Assembly: GCA_963978905.1 (NCBI GenBank)
Contig: OZ022257.1
Span: forward strand, 18,247,664-18,311,663
Origin: Trichostrongylus colubriformis
Lineage: Eukaryota > Nematoda > Chromadorea > Rhabditida > Trichostrongylidae
Direction: 5' to 3'
DNA: 64,000 nt
Numbering within the stretch: position 1 is the first letter of the stretch; each line of letters starts with the position of its first letter. The notes below the pieces were generated by a model, which saw nothing but the letters and a program-made list of their open reading frames with translations, was not told where the DNA came from and did not search any database. Of the stretch, positions 55,101-63,740 are shown piece by piece. A program made the translations under genes and the position numbers.

Positions 55101-58100
55101 ACTCGTGGCCTACACAAGAGCGAACTTGACGAGCATTTCTGGTGGAACGGTCCGACTTTTCTACATAAGCCCACATCAGAACTGCTCACACTCAACAAAA
55201 CCAGCGTCCCGTGCTTCCTGGAGCTCGAGTGTTGCGAGGAAAGGAACGAGCCTTTTGAGATTGGCGCAGCAGCCACGAGTCACCTACTTCCACAACAGCA
55301 AGCAGGGGAACTAATCTCAAGTAGACAAGCGACAACGCTCACGAAAGCCAAGAGAATTCTGGCATATGTTCTACGATTTGTACGAGTCATAGCTCTGCGG
55401 CTTCACGCCAAGAATCCAAACAACCTTGAGATCTCGATCTCACTCAAAGAACGTTTGAATCTCGCTTCAACCACGCTAGCAGGAAGAGAGGTCAAGTACG
55501 CAGGAAAGGTACTGATTCGTCATCATCAGCGAACCTGGATCAAGTCAGCAATACTGCAAAAGCTCTGTCATTTGAATGTACAGATAGATAGCGAAGGCAT
55601 CATGCGATGTTTTGGTCGGTTGGGAAAAAGCGAAATGGAAGATGAAGCCAAATACCCCATCTTGATCTTGCAAAAGACCTTTTTGGCGGAACTCATCACA
55701 CAGGAAGCTCATATTGGCGGTCATCCAGGGATCAACCACACTATGTCTATTATACGACAAAAATTCTGGATCCCACAGCTACGCTCACAAGTTACAAAGC
55801 AATTAAGAAAATGCATAGTTTGTCAAAAACCAAATAACTTGCCATGCAAGTACCCTGACCAGCCAAGTCTTTCAGCGGAGCGAGTCGTCAAGTCACGCCC
55901 ATTCGAGCATGTTGGGTTGGACTACTTTGGACCGCTTACAATCACCATTCCAACTAAGGAAAAAGAAAAATGTTATGGCGTTATAATTACCTGCATGGTA
56001 ACACGTCTAATTCACCTGGACATCGTTCCTAATCAGTCGACGAGTGCTTTCCTTCAGATGCTCCGTAGATTTTTTGCACGGAGAGGCGTTCCTTCCTCAA
56101 TCACCAGCGATAACTCACCGACGTTCCTTCTAGGTGAAACAATTCTCAAGGAATGTTCGACTGCAGCGCAGAACGACCCTGCAGTGGCTCGAGAGATCAG
56201 CAACAAGGAGATTGATTGGCGACATATAACCCCATACGCTCCCTGGCAAGGAGGTTTCTATGAAAGGTTAATCAAGTCAGTCAAGTACTCTCTCTATAAG
56301 ACGCTAGGGAAGACCATACTCTCGTTTGAGGAGCTATCAACGGTGGTCGTGGAAATAGAAGCACTGCTGAACACTCGACCGCTTCTCTACTCCGACTCGA
56401 GCTTCGATCGAGAGAGCGTTTTGAGACCCATCGATTTTGTCCAGAACGAGCTACAAGTTCATTTCCCCTTCGAGTCGCTTGACAATGAACTCGAAGATTC
56501 CTCTTATGCTCCACCTCTAGATATTCCAGTGATTCACACAAAAACACAAGCAATCCAGGCTCTACAAAGCTCATGTGAGCTGACCGAAAGATTCTGGCAA
56601 GTCTGGTACACCCAGTATCTTACTGCGCTGAGGGAGAAACATCAAACAAAAGTAGGAAAGAAAAGAGCCGGAGCGTTGGTGCCAAAGGTGGGGAGTCTCG
56701 TGTTGATCTGCGACGAGGTCCAACCTCGACACATGTGGCGGATGGGGAGAATCAGCGCCCTACCAACGAACAGAGATGGAGTCGTCAGAGAAGCAGTGAT
56801 CAAGTTACCTTCACATAAACATATAAAAAGGCCGATAAATTTGTTAGTCCCATTGGAATTAGAGGACACCGCTGAGAACGACTGTCAAGATGAACAAGAT
56901 ACACGTCACAGTGAAACCCAAGAGGCAGACGGCATTGCACAAGAAGAACGGCAAGTTGTGGAGCCCGCTCATGGTTACAACTTACGTTCACGCTCGCGGC
57001 AGTCGCAAGAGCATAGAAACGGCTCAGCAAATGTTGGCCTCGTTTCAGCCTCAATCTTATTACTCATTTTGGCACTGAGCTCATTCTGTCCTTCCGTCGC
57101 GACAATCGCTGCGAACTCACCGCAGCTGAAAAGTACCGACTTTGAAGCAAGTTACCGTACCTATTGGGTAAATAAGTTAACACCCGAGATCCAAGCTTCA
57201 TACAAAATCCAGTCCAGAAGGCTGGACAGACCTCAAGGTGGAGAAATCATCAAACGCGCTCACCCCGCTAAACACAAGACACTACCCCAAGTACTTTCAT
57301 CTGAATACGAAGAACACTGGAAGGGTAGGAAAAGCAAAAGCAATCCAGAAGTTATATTCCGCGTTGAGAAAAATATATTTGCATCTTCAAATGATTGTTA
57401 CACTCTGGCAAGTTTAGCCCCAGCAGCGAGGTTCATCCTCTTAATAAAGTGGGAATTAAAACAATGGAAAAGACCGCTGTGGGTATTAGCTCCAACATAC
57501 CGCAAAGTAAAGAGCTCCCACGTGCGTAACCTTCATGGGCCTCTCGTTGTCACAATAATAGGGTTACCCAATAAAAAGTTTCTCTCTGTGCGGCTCGTTA
57601 ACCCAATACGCCTCTGCAAGCCCATAAGGCAGCACGAGCAGAAAACCACCTCACTGTATTTCAAGTTCAGTTATATTTCAAGACAATACATAAGTGCTGT
57701 CGAATGCGCGAATTCACACGACATCGATTTCAGGATGGCTACACGCGACGTCGATGGAGATGCTGCTTACCTCAGCAGATTACTCATCAGATCGCATCCA
57801 AGTGCTGAGCAGCTCGAGAACGAACTTGAAAAGTGTTTCAATGAGATACAACGTTATATTATTGTTTCGCGTACTATTCGTAACCATTTCAAGTTTATCC
57901 AGTCCGATGACCCTTTCAAGAAAGCCGGGGCGGGGGAGAGGGTCCTCCTTCTTACGAATTTCAGACACTCTGCCAGCACGGTGAAGGATGTATTGTTGAG
58001 AATGGGAACCAGATTCATCCTTACTGAGAGGATTTACGCGCGTCACGCAAGTACTGGAGGAGTGTCCTCGGTTCGCTATGAAGATTGGTTGGTCAAGGAC

Positions 58101-58991
58101 TTCGGATCCCACAAAATTGGAGTCATCAACATGACCATAGAGATGGAACTCAGACCTCTCATTGAAGTCATCAAGCAGACAGAGGAGCTCCTTACGAAAG
58201 CTGAAAGGGAACTCAAGAAGGAAGTTTGTGAAAGTCATTCACAGCAGTCAAGTGAAGTCAGTGAGAATGTCAACAAGTTTCAGCAAGTTCTGAAGGAGCA
58301 GACGGAGGAAATCAAGTCCTTGAAGGCAAGGTTGTCATCTTTGGAGGTTTGTATGAATGATGCAGATCAACATTTAAAACTGCGTGAGCAAGGAGGACAT
58401 GAAGAAGAAGGTATGGAAATCACTGACGACGAGTACCTATCCAGGGTAATTGAAGAAACCAGGGACGACGATGAATTTGCTAGATCAAGTAGACGTGAGG
58501 CTCAATCCAGCTCCAGACATAGTACCTCCACTGGGGACTTCGAGGACCAGCGCCGCTGGATCGAATCGATGGAGGACGCACTCAAAAGATACCCGTACCG
58601 CAAGTTAGCTCACATTTCGGAAGGCATACAGCCAAATCGTCCTTGCAGTTTCTGTGGAGCGCAATATGCTCATTTTTCTGACTCCTGTCCTTCCGTGAGA
58701 GACGCTCGTACAAGGGAGCAGATCGTAGCGTCAAAAAACCTATGTCGCTTCTGCTTAGAAAGATGTGGCGACGGTAATTGCGGCGACAAACAAAGGGAGT
58801 GCTTTTACTGTGCCAGAGTGCACGGCACACCTTTCCAAGACACGATACCGAGAGATGGGGGCCATCACAAGGCACTGTGTCCTGTTCCAGACGCGAAGCG
58901 ACAAATGGAAATACGTCTCGAAGATGCTATCCGCGAATGGAAGGAAATGGGAAGCCGCACTAAATGGAATGGCCGGGAGTGTCGTGGATAA
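52107..58991 (+). CDS. BEL Gag(C-terminal)-Pol polyprotein with 3' extension
   Basis: Residues are numbered from 52131 (2286 aa). Order: three Cys-rich nucleocapsid knuckles (about 98-159), aspartic protease (LLDTGAEISF, Asp 252), RT (Asp 615 in motif A; YIDN at 695-698, a Tyr-Ile-Asp-Asn form common in nematode BEL), RNase H (Asp 862 in FADAS), integrase with HHCC zinc site and catalytic Asp 1264, Asp 1327 and Glu 1378, then the post-integrase domain with a WRMGRI motif. After this come a hydrophobic segment (about 1632-1655), a long unassigned region, a coiled coil (about 2010-2075) and a Cys/His-rich end (about 2170-2245). No stop or shift occurs over 2286 codons. The frame ends inside the 3' LTR. 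Confidence 0.93.
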   Translation, partial: DQRTLFEQVQVTVMQMKQKGEHVDSQVMVKKILSKFPAHVQRGVLRKKRSLPVNTSFTMEALFNAIEDVLSEEEMMNLYVSHSPHTPYATSTMETKKSFKSQENICMFCKGEHKPSFCTTYKTPRERAKYLRDQRLCQLCASPHHKSSECKRKNCFKCGGPHHSSSCFKTSPAASEVQGKPQQAQDMLLKKTDDRTKKNAKLTQKVNVVAGEEPVEESEAAILQVQSDQDVHSTTFLPIGEIQVVDNKKGNLRNVPVLLDTGAEISFINNTLAQELQLPTISETTLLLHTFGSEEVQRKKCRIVQVQVRDIEENYHELELVTHDVLTKPMRCARLLEEDVQFIESLNLPVTFGKKGKQTQPLILLGCDQVWKFWRTDKPPAPLPSGLHLIPTKTGNLITGRRLHGRQVLGMQTCEEVERWDKYWSLEAQVNTLLESDKNPSEEDSWDRYWALENEGTQEFSGAEHVGKANIDRQVWDKFNQTIERREDGYYVRLPWKENYLTLPDNKAIALRRLINTWNALQRDPELLHMYNNVFEEQIRLNIVEDVPRHAEATGPVVHYIPHQTVLTPNKLTTKLRIVFDASAHYRGSPSLNEVLHRGPVILPPLFGMLLRFRVGRIGIISDVEKAFLQVHLHECDRDATRCLWIHNHKKPPTLENIRTLRFTRVTFGLNTSPFLLAATTHYHLNSYTDDKDLVEEIKSNLYIDNLLLTADTLEEARYKYKQVKRMFSDLSMNLREFVSNDPALLDDIATADKSKDKNPKVLGIRWNSSADKFQIACKIEMKEPVTKRTVASSVASIYDPLGWITPLTHKAKVFIQSLWKASYTWDEKLPDIKVKEWIEIVNSMHGFHKDIPRVISKRAEEQVLVVFADASLEGIAACAYLCSDCSAKLLMAREKLPSIRSSMTVPKMELNALTLAMRLVNALLNQVREVIQVRQIYVNTDSEIVLNWLRNPGKKEKGVFIKHRLTEIKNIYEHLKSIGLQVSFMFVPSSQNPADCATRGLHKSELDEHFWWNGPTFLHKPTSELLTLNKTSVPCFLELECCEERNEPFEIGAAATSHLLPQQQAGELISSRQATTLTKAKRILAYVLRFVRVIALRLHAKNPNNLEISISLKERLNLASTTLAGREVKYAGKVLIRHHQRTWIKSAILQKLCHLNVQIDSEGIMRCFGRLGKSEMEDEAKYPILILQKTFLAELITQEAHIGGHPGINHTMSIIRQKFWIPQLRSQVTKQLRKCIVCQKPNNLPCKYPDQPSLSAERVVKSRPFEHVGLDYFGPLTITIPTKEKEKCYGVIITCMVTRLIHLDIVPNQSTSAFLQMLRRFFARRGVPSSITSDNSPTFLLGETILKECSTAAQNDPAVAREISNKEIDWRHITPYAPWQGGFYERLIKSVKYSLYKTLGKTILSFEELSTVVVEIEALLNTRPLLYSDSSFDRESVLRPIDFVQNELQVHFPFESLDNELEDSSYAPPLDIPVIHTKTQAIQALQSSCELTERFWQVWYTQYLTALREKHQTKVGKKRAGALVPKVGSLVLICDEVQPRHMWRMGRISALPTNRDGVVREAVIKLPSHKHIKRPINLLVPLELEDTAENDCQDEQDTRHSETQEADGIAQEERQVVEPAHGYNLRSRSRQSQEHRNGSANVGLVSASILLLILALSSFCPSVATIAANSPQLKSTDFEASYRTYWVNKLTPEIQASYKIQSRRLDRPQGGEIIKRAHPAKHKTLPQVLSSEYEEHWKGRKSKSNPEVIFRVEKNIFASSNDCYTLASLAPAARFILLIKWELKQWKRPLWVLAPTYRKVKSSHVRNLHGPLVVTIIGLPNKKFLSVRLVNPIRLCKPIRQHEQKTTSLYFKFSYISRQYISAVECANSHDIDFRMATRDVDGDAAYLSRLLIRSHPSAEQLENELEKCFNEIQRYIIVSRTIRNHFKFIQSDDPFKKAGAGERVLLLTNFRHSASTVKDVLLRMGTRFILTERIYARHASTGGVSSVRYEDWLVKDFGSHKIGVINMTIEMELRPLIEVIKQTEELLTKAERELKKEVCESHSQQSSEVSENVNKFQQVLKEQTEEIKSLKARLSSLEVCMNDADQHLKLREQGGHEEEGMEITDDEYLSRVIEETRDDDEFARSSRREAQSSSRHSTSTGDFEDQRRWIESMEDALKRYPYRKLAHISEGIQPNRPCSFCGAQYAHFSDSCPSVRDARTREQIVASKNLCRFCLERCGDGNCGDKQRECFYCARVHGTPFQDTIPRDGGHHKALCPVPDAKRQMEIRLEDAIREWKEMGSRTKWNGRECRG
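57024..58880 (+). other. 3' extension of BEL ORF in envelope position
   Basis: Begins with one hydrophobic stretch (VSASILLLILALSSF) that could act as a signal or membrane segment, continues for about 350 residues with no recognised domain, then a Glu/Lys-rich coiled coil (58150-58370), an acidic patch and fingers CSFCGAQYAHFSDSC, CRFCLERC, CFYCARVH. The fingers resemble, but do not copy, the nucleocapsid knuckles near the start. It lacks the Cys-rich ectodomain and C-terminal anchor expected of a typical envelope protein. Confidence 0.6.
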
Positions 58992-59292
58992 CACGACACC
59001 GGAGACGACGACACCGATCTACCGGAGGCGACCTACCGCACGATCTGGCGGGAAAAATGGCGGACCCGACCGTATAAAAGGCCACCTAGGGCGCTCCCGG
59101 CAGTCGTTTTCTCTTCTTTTCCTTTAGGAGATTTTAGGAGCTATTTAACTTATTGTTGTTGTTGTTTACAAGTTACTAAGTTGTTTAATTACCCAAGTTT
59201 GAGGTTGTGCTACATAAACCTGTATTTGGTGTGGTCGTGTCAGTGTAGAAGGAACACACACATTCTAAAGAACCGCGTGGCAGCCTAACTCA
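58980..59292 (+). repeat. 3' LTR (313 bp)
   Basis: Matches the 5' LTR except at 59061 and 59284. It is preceded by a purine-rich stretch (ggaatggccgggag) that may serve as polypurine tract. SL1 block at 59183-59203. Confidence 0.95.
59183..59203 (+). other. SL1 sequence inside the 3' LTR
   Basis: Same 21 bases and following GT as at 51015-51035. Confidence 0.9.
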
Positions 59293-59297
59293 GAGAA

Positions 59298-59309
59298 GGG
59301 GCGTTCCAT
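59298..59309 (-). CDS. Exon 1 start codon fragment, separated by BEL element
   Basis: ATG (59307-59309) followed by three codons (MERP on the minus strand), in frame with 50811-50642 once the element and one target duplication are discounted. A TAA lies 6 bp upstream in frame, so this ATG is the first possible start of the frame. No clear SL acceptor stands in front; catgtag at about 59318 is the nearest AG. Confidence 0.45.
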
Positions 59310-59829
59310 TATTTACTACATGCGAAACATAATTTTAGTCAGTGATGCTTACTTATAAATGGCCTCGGTCAACACATGTAATTCCTGCCGAAAGCTGTCA
59401 CTCTGTAGCTGTCACTCTCTGACATTTGCCCAAAAAATCTCGAATTTGCAGATATTGTTTGATTTTGGTGGTGCTCAACCAATGAGGCACTCGGAGTTGC
59501 ATAGTCGACATCCAGTCCTTTGCTGCTTCATATGTAGATGAAATCTTTTGAGGCTCGTCAAATTGTTGTGGGAGCTTAACGAGGTGGTCTTCGTACTTCC
59601 ACTATAATTACTCCTTGAACGATTTGACAGCGATGTTATGATTCTGATCACCGATAGTACCCCGACCCTTGAAATTTTTCAAGCTAGTGAACTGCAAGCA
59701 TTGCTGCGGTTGAGCTTGAAGAAGAGTTGGAACTCACCAGACTGGGTGCTACAAAACGTTTGCATGCAATTAAAAAGATCTAGGATAAAGTGGTTGCCGC
59801 ACCAGTTACTTTCAACTCCAGTCATACTA
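59310..59829. other. Presumed 5' flank of the minus-strand gene; no other gene seen
   Basis: Non-coding. TA at 59828-59829 is the target duplication of the next mariner. Confidence 0.45.
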
Positions 59830-60711
59830 TTAAGTTGTTCCAAAAGTCTTGTAGTATTTTTCCAAAAAAATCAGTAACTCTTGTTCACTTCGAGGCAGGT
59901 CCAGGCGGTTCAGGAATATGGTAGAACGTTCCCTAAGCTCTCTAGGAAAATATGTATTGACCCACCAGATCCCGTGGAGAGAGCTACAATGCCTGTTGTC
60001 GATACCCACCCAACTCGCGGTGTTATCTATTATGAGCGATCTTGCGGCACCAAAACGACGGGAGCTTGCCACTCCATCAGCGCTGCATTGGGCAAGGGAT
60101 GTGTGAGCCACGTGACCGTGCGCCGCTGGTACATCAGCTTCAGCAACGGCGAGATTGACATGAAAGGCAAACCACGCTTGGGACTGTGCTGGTTCTGGGA
60201 CACGGAAAAAATGCTCTTCCGCGAGATGCTGGTACAGGACGAGACAGTCACCGCTGCCGTATGCACCCACCAGCTCCAGCAGCTCGCCGTCGCTGTTCGA
60301 GAAAAGTGCCGGAAAAGGTCCTCGGTCACCCTTCTTCATGACGACGTCCGCTCCCATTTCGCGAAAAGTTCCCAGGCCAAGTTATAGGAGCTCGGCTGGG
60401 ATGTGCTGCCCCACCCGCCATACTCTCTAGACATTGCCCCTTCTAGCTATCACCTTACCCATCCTCTCGAATCCTTCCTGGCCAAGAGAAAATTCGTTGA
60501 TTATGACTTGCTTGCGAAGGCGATCGCTGACTTCTTCGACTCTCAGAACCCAGAGTTTTGGGAGAAAGGAATCAACGATTTTCCTATAAAGTGGCAGAGG
60601 GTTGCCGATAACAATGGTCAATACGTTGTTGCCTAATTGTTATTTGTTGGACGAAAAAAAATAAAAAGTGATGATCGAAAAAAAATATATAAGACTTTTG
60701 GAACAACCTAA
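59830..60711 (+). mobile_element. Internally deleted mariner (882 bp)
   Basis: Ends TTAAGTTGTTCCAAAAGTCT (left) and, inverted, TTAGGTTGTTCCAAAAGTCT (right), flanked by TA (59828-59829, 60712-60713). It is about 400 bp shorter than a standard mariner. The ends differ from those of the intact mariner at 4367, so it belongs to a different family. Confidence 0.9.
59881..60636 (+). pseudogene. Dead mariner transposase
   Basis: The frame has an N-terminal helix-turn-helix remnant (VSHVTVRRWYISFSNGEID) and then jumps to the catalytic half without the WVPHEL and first-Asp region, so roughly 120 residues are deleted. The second catalytic motif is altered (LLHDDVRSHF), a TAG at 60385-60387 interrupts it, and the third Asp is lost (YSLDIAPSSYHL, where family members have an Asp before YH). 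The end (FPIKWQRVADNNGQYV) is typical of mariner. It cannot make active transposase. Confidence 0.88.
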
Positions 60712-60885
60712 TATTTACTACTTGCAAGGAGCAAGGAACAGTCTCTGGTGTATGTGACTGTCATCCAAATGTGGATCTGTCGTAACAATGCCACACGCAA
60801 GAATATTAGTTAGATCTAGGATAAGCATGAAAACCATGGTCAAAATGGAATGGAGGTGGCCTCAAATTATTCTTCTGCATTTAGG

Positions 60886-61253
60886 CTGAGGTCATACCTT
60901 GTGATCGGTTTGCAATCCCCTTGCAATTCTAGTGACGAATATGGGCGTATCGATTTTGCGATTATGCGATTTGGCGATCCGCAGAATCGCACAATCCGCA
61001 GGATCGCATAATCGCAGAGTCACACAATCCCTAGGATCGTATCTCGCATGTGTGTCATGGCACTCTCACCTGAGCATGCTATATTCCCGTATTCTTTACT
61101 ACTATGGGGTTGTGAGTGGTTACATACCAGCGTAGTGGAGGAAAATAACGAGCGCATGTGGGAGTGCGCAAGACGTCACTTACGATTAAGAGATCATGCA
61201 TCCTGCTGATTTTGCGATCCTGCGGATCGCAGAATAGCAAGGTATAACCTCAG
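60886..61253. repeat. MITE with GCTGAGGTYATACCTTG ends
   Basis: Inverted ends gctgaggtcatacctt and aaggtataacctcagc; subterminal runs of the type gcgatcc/gcagaatcgc on both sides. No coding sequence. Target duplication not fixed. Confidence 0.6.
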
Positions 61254-61390
61254 CATCAGGGGGATTAGGAGGGAGAGGGTACTGGGAATGTTTACGGATA
61301 CTGATGAATAAAAAAAAAGGAGTTGGTGCGACAGAGGTTAAGGGCTGTAAGTAACAAGCGCAAATCCATTCACTCGCATAGAAGCCTTAA

Positions 61391-61845
61391 AGACACCAGA
61401 AGGGGGTAATTTTGGCTTACGGTAGAATAGACGTAGTGTGGACGAGTGTAAGTGGCCGCCATGGCACAAATTCGCCAATTTGACGCCTTGGCATGGTGCC
61501 AAAAGAAGATGTTTCTATTATGAATTTGTTTTTTCCTTTACTTTTTACTTTGTTCTTTCTTATATTGTTTCTAGATGTACTTACATGAATGCTAATGTAG
61601 TTGGGAATGGCCACTCCACTGCGCTGGGAGTCAGGTGCTACACTAACGTTGGCCCACGGCCCGTTTCCTACAGCGGACAACTCGGAATGGATGCGCTGAT
61701 GCGAATGGGATGCGAGTACACACCGCAGCGTCGCGCTTTTGAATCCGGGTTTTTTCGCCTATTATCGCTTCTAACCTTGAGTGTTCATTACAAAATGCTC
61801 ATTTCTTTGTATCTTCCTCTTGTTTCGGACCCCCTTCCGGTTCCT
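61391..61845. mobile_element. TTAA MITE family C, copy 2 (455 bp)
   Basis: Flanked by TTAA (61387-61390, 61846-61849); left end AGACACCAGAAGGGGG, right end CCCCCTTCCGGTTCCT. Its left 200 bp closely match 45098-45290. Confidence 0.8.
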
Positions 61846-61849
61846 TTAA

Positions 61850-62635
61850 GCTTTACGTTAACAATAATGTGAAGAATACACACTTGCAACTCGGATGCGA
61901 ATCTTTCCTTCCACATGCGTAATCAACAGATACAGTGCTTTCTAGTAGCCATCCGTTTAATCGCTGTAGGAGAACCCAATTGCTACACGAATTTGGAAAG
62001 TTGGATAAGTGCGAAATTAGGTTGTTGGTACTAATTCTCCGTTAATGGCACAGTTCATCGCGATGGTATGTACAAACTATCGGAAAATTGAGGAAAGGCC
62101 GCAGAAAATTATAGAAAATGATTTGGTTGGAATAGCTTGTGACTTTTTAGTACTACATATGTTTCTCCTTCGTTGAAAAAATGACAAGATCAGCACCTAA
62201 TGAATCCACGTCGCAGCTGTAGTGAAGAGAACCAGTAAAGGTGGAGCAGTACGAAGGAAATGACTAGGAGTGACGCGGTATGAAATGTGTCACAGCCTAG
62301 AAATGGAGTTCCAGTGCCGATGAACCGCTTTCCCGTGCTAGTATGCTAGTATAGCAGTGTGTGTAAGAGAAGAACATGTTCGCCCTGGTTTCAGAGGTAT
62401 GGATGTGGTGCATTGGTGCGCGAGAAGCTGTTTTTTCGTCATAAAACGAAAAGTTGTATCTCGCGACTCTCCTGACCCCCCTTAACCTCAGCGTCTATAA
62501 TAATGGCCTTATAGCTGCAGTGAGGGTCAGGAGGCGGTTCTGAACAAATTGTGAAGCTTGCCGCTTGCGGCACCTCTGCGTAGTGAATGGGAATCTCCAC
62601 CCGTTACACGTGTCGCGTGCTACAAGAGACACATC
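61850..62635. other. No gene seen
   Basis: Non-coding by inspection. A TIR-like phrase near 62043 (taatggcacagttcatcgcg) resembles the end of TTAA family D and may be a remnant. Confidence 0.45.
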
Positions 62636-62765
62636 TGCAAATTTGTGCAACCGCCTTCGCGATTCTGCGATTTTGCAGAAATGCGACTTTGCCATTTTGC
62701 GCTTCTACGATTTGTGATTTTGCGATATCACGATTTAGCTGCGAAATCGTTGTCAAGGTAGCAGT
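62636..62765. repeat. Degenerate gcgattttgcgat-type simple repeat
   Basis: Repeated variants of gcgattctgcgat, gatttgtgattttgcgata and similar. The composition resembles the subterminal parts of the elements at 60886 and 32067. Confidence 0.6.
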
Positions 62766-63170
62766 GTCGCGCGCGCAAGTGCGACGCCACAAAATCACAA
62801 AGCCTTGCATTGCGACAGAGGCCTGTGAGTGACCTCATTTTTCATTGTCGCCACGTATGGCCGTTGTCGCGTCGCTCGCGTTCACAGTTACGTACCGTTC
62901 ACTGCAACCCTCAAGCCCTTTCCCATACTCTGACGACTATCCATATGAACAGTTCGTTGCTGATCAAGTGCTTGCAAGCTACTTGTGATCATCTGAAAGT
63001 AATTTTCACAAAGACTATACCGGGTGAGTTTGCTAGAGAATCCAAAGGAAGTCACCAACATCTTTTGAAAGTGTGCAGCCGACAAGTAACAGTTGGTTAA
63101 AGATAACATATACTAGCATACTCCATAAGCGTACAAAAAATGATACCTACCACTCTACTCGTTTAAATAT
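62766..63170. other. No gene seen
   Basis: Short frames on both strands; no motif. Confidence 0.4.
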
Positions 63171-63174
63171 GAGT

Positions 63175-63740
63175 TATCAGTTGTTTTTATATAATCCGCT
63201 GGGTATGAATGGATGTGTTCGTGTGTGTAATTTTATCTCTGCCTCTAAATTCATATCTCACCACGCTCCTGGAATTGCAGTTGATGTGCGGGGTGGGACA
63301 TGTACCTTGGTGATGGGATACCGGTGCCAATAACAGTGATAACTGCTGACAAGGAGCGTCAGAAGGCAAAGGTCATCAAATTCGTTGCGTCTTCCAAGCT
63401 AACGATGAAGCGTTAACACATACAGGTGCTATATGATGCGAGACCGGAAGCCTAGTGGTGGGGGGAGAGAGACGAACATAATAACAAGCGACAAAGACTA
63501 AAAGCGTTTTGAAAAGCAGCTGTTACCGAATCTGTTCCGCATTTTACGCTCACTATAGAGCATTGACACTCATGAGTGTATATTGGGTGGGAAGGGAACA
63601 TTGGTGGCGAGAGGCCAGGAGCGATAAAAACCGATAAGAGGCGTTCAATAGTTGAGTCCGTCAAACTCAATGCGCTTTTCGCATAAGCCTGGAGCATTGA
63701 TGCTTGTCGGATCAGTAAAAAGTGGGACTGGGACATCAAA
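63175..63740 (-). mobile_element. Satellite-bearing dispersed element, partial (minus strand)
   Basis: 3' end at 63185-63270 (tatataatccgctgggtatg, TG-rich run, aaattcatatctcaccacg) followed by three diverged ~146-bp units (caaggagcgtcagaaggcaaag; gcgttttgaaaagcag; gcgttcaatagttgag). No 5' module was recognised before the window ends. Confidence 0.55.

Larger units (their letters stand above)
50812..59292 (+). mobile_element. BEL/Pao LTR retrotransposon, full length (8481 bp)
   Basis: Two 313-bp LTRs (TG...CA) differ at only two positions and are flanked by the 5-bp duplication gagaa. Inside are a primer binding site, a gag frame with one TAG, and a long gag-protease-RT-RNase H-integrase frame with a 3' extension reaching 12 bp into the 3' LTR. 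Young age follows from LTR identity. The element interrupts the first coding exon of a minus-strand gene. Each LTR contains a near-complete SL1 sequence. Confidence 0.95.
41538..59309 (-). pseudogene. Six-exon membrane protein gene, interrupted by BEL element
   Basis: Model built by eye from splice sites and phase: exon 1 59309-59298 plus 50811-50642 (split by the BEL element), exon 2 47112-46862, exon 3 46606-46360, exon 4 43686-43570, exon 5 42076-41895, exon 6 41581-41538. All junction phases agree. The product would be about 340 aa: Tyr/Gly/Ser-rich start, Cys-containing basic middle, Thr/Ser-rich linker, two hydrophobic helices and a short tail ending YSYIEGL. No family is recognised. 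Introns contain at least six mobile elements. The BEL insertion within codons 5-6 and an in-frame TGA in exon 2 suggest a damaged copy. Exons 5 and 6 are the best supported; exons 1-3 and the start of exon 4 are less sure. Confidence 0.5.
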
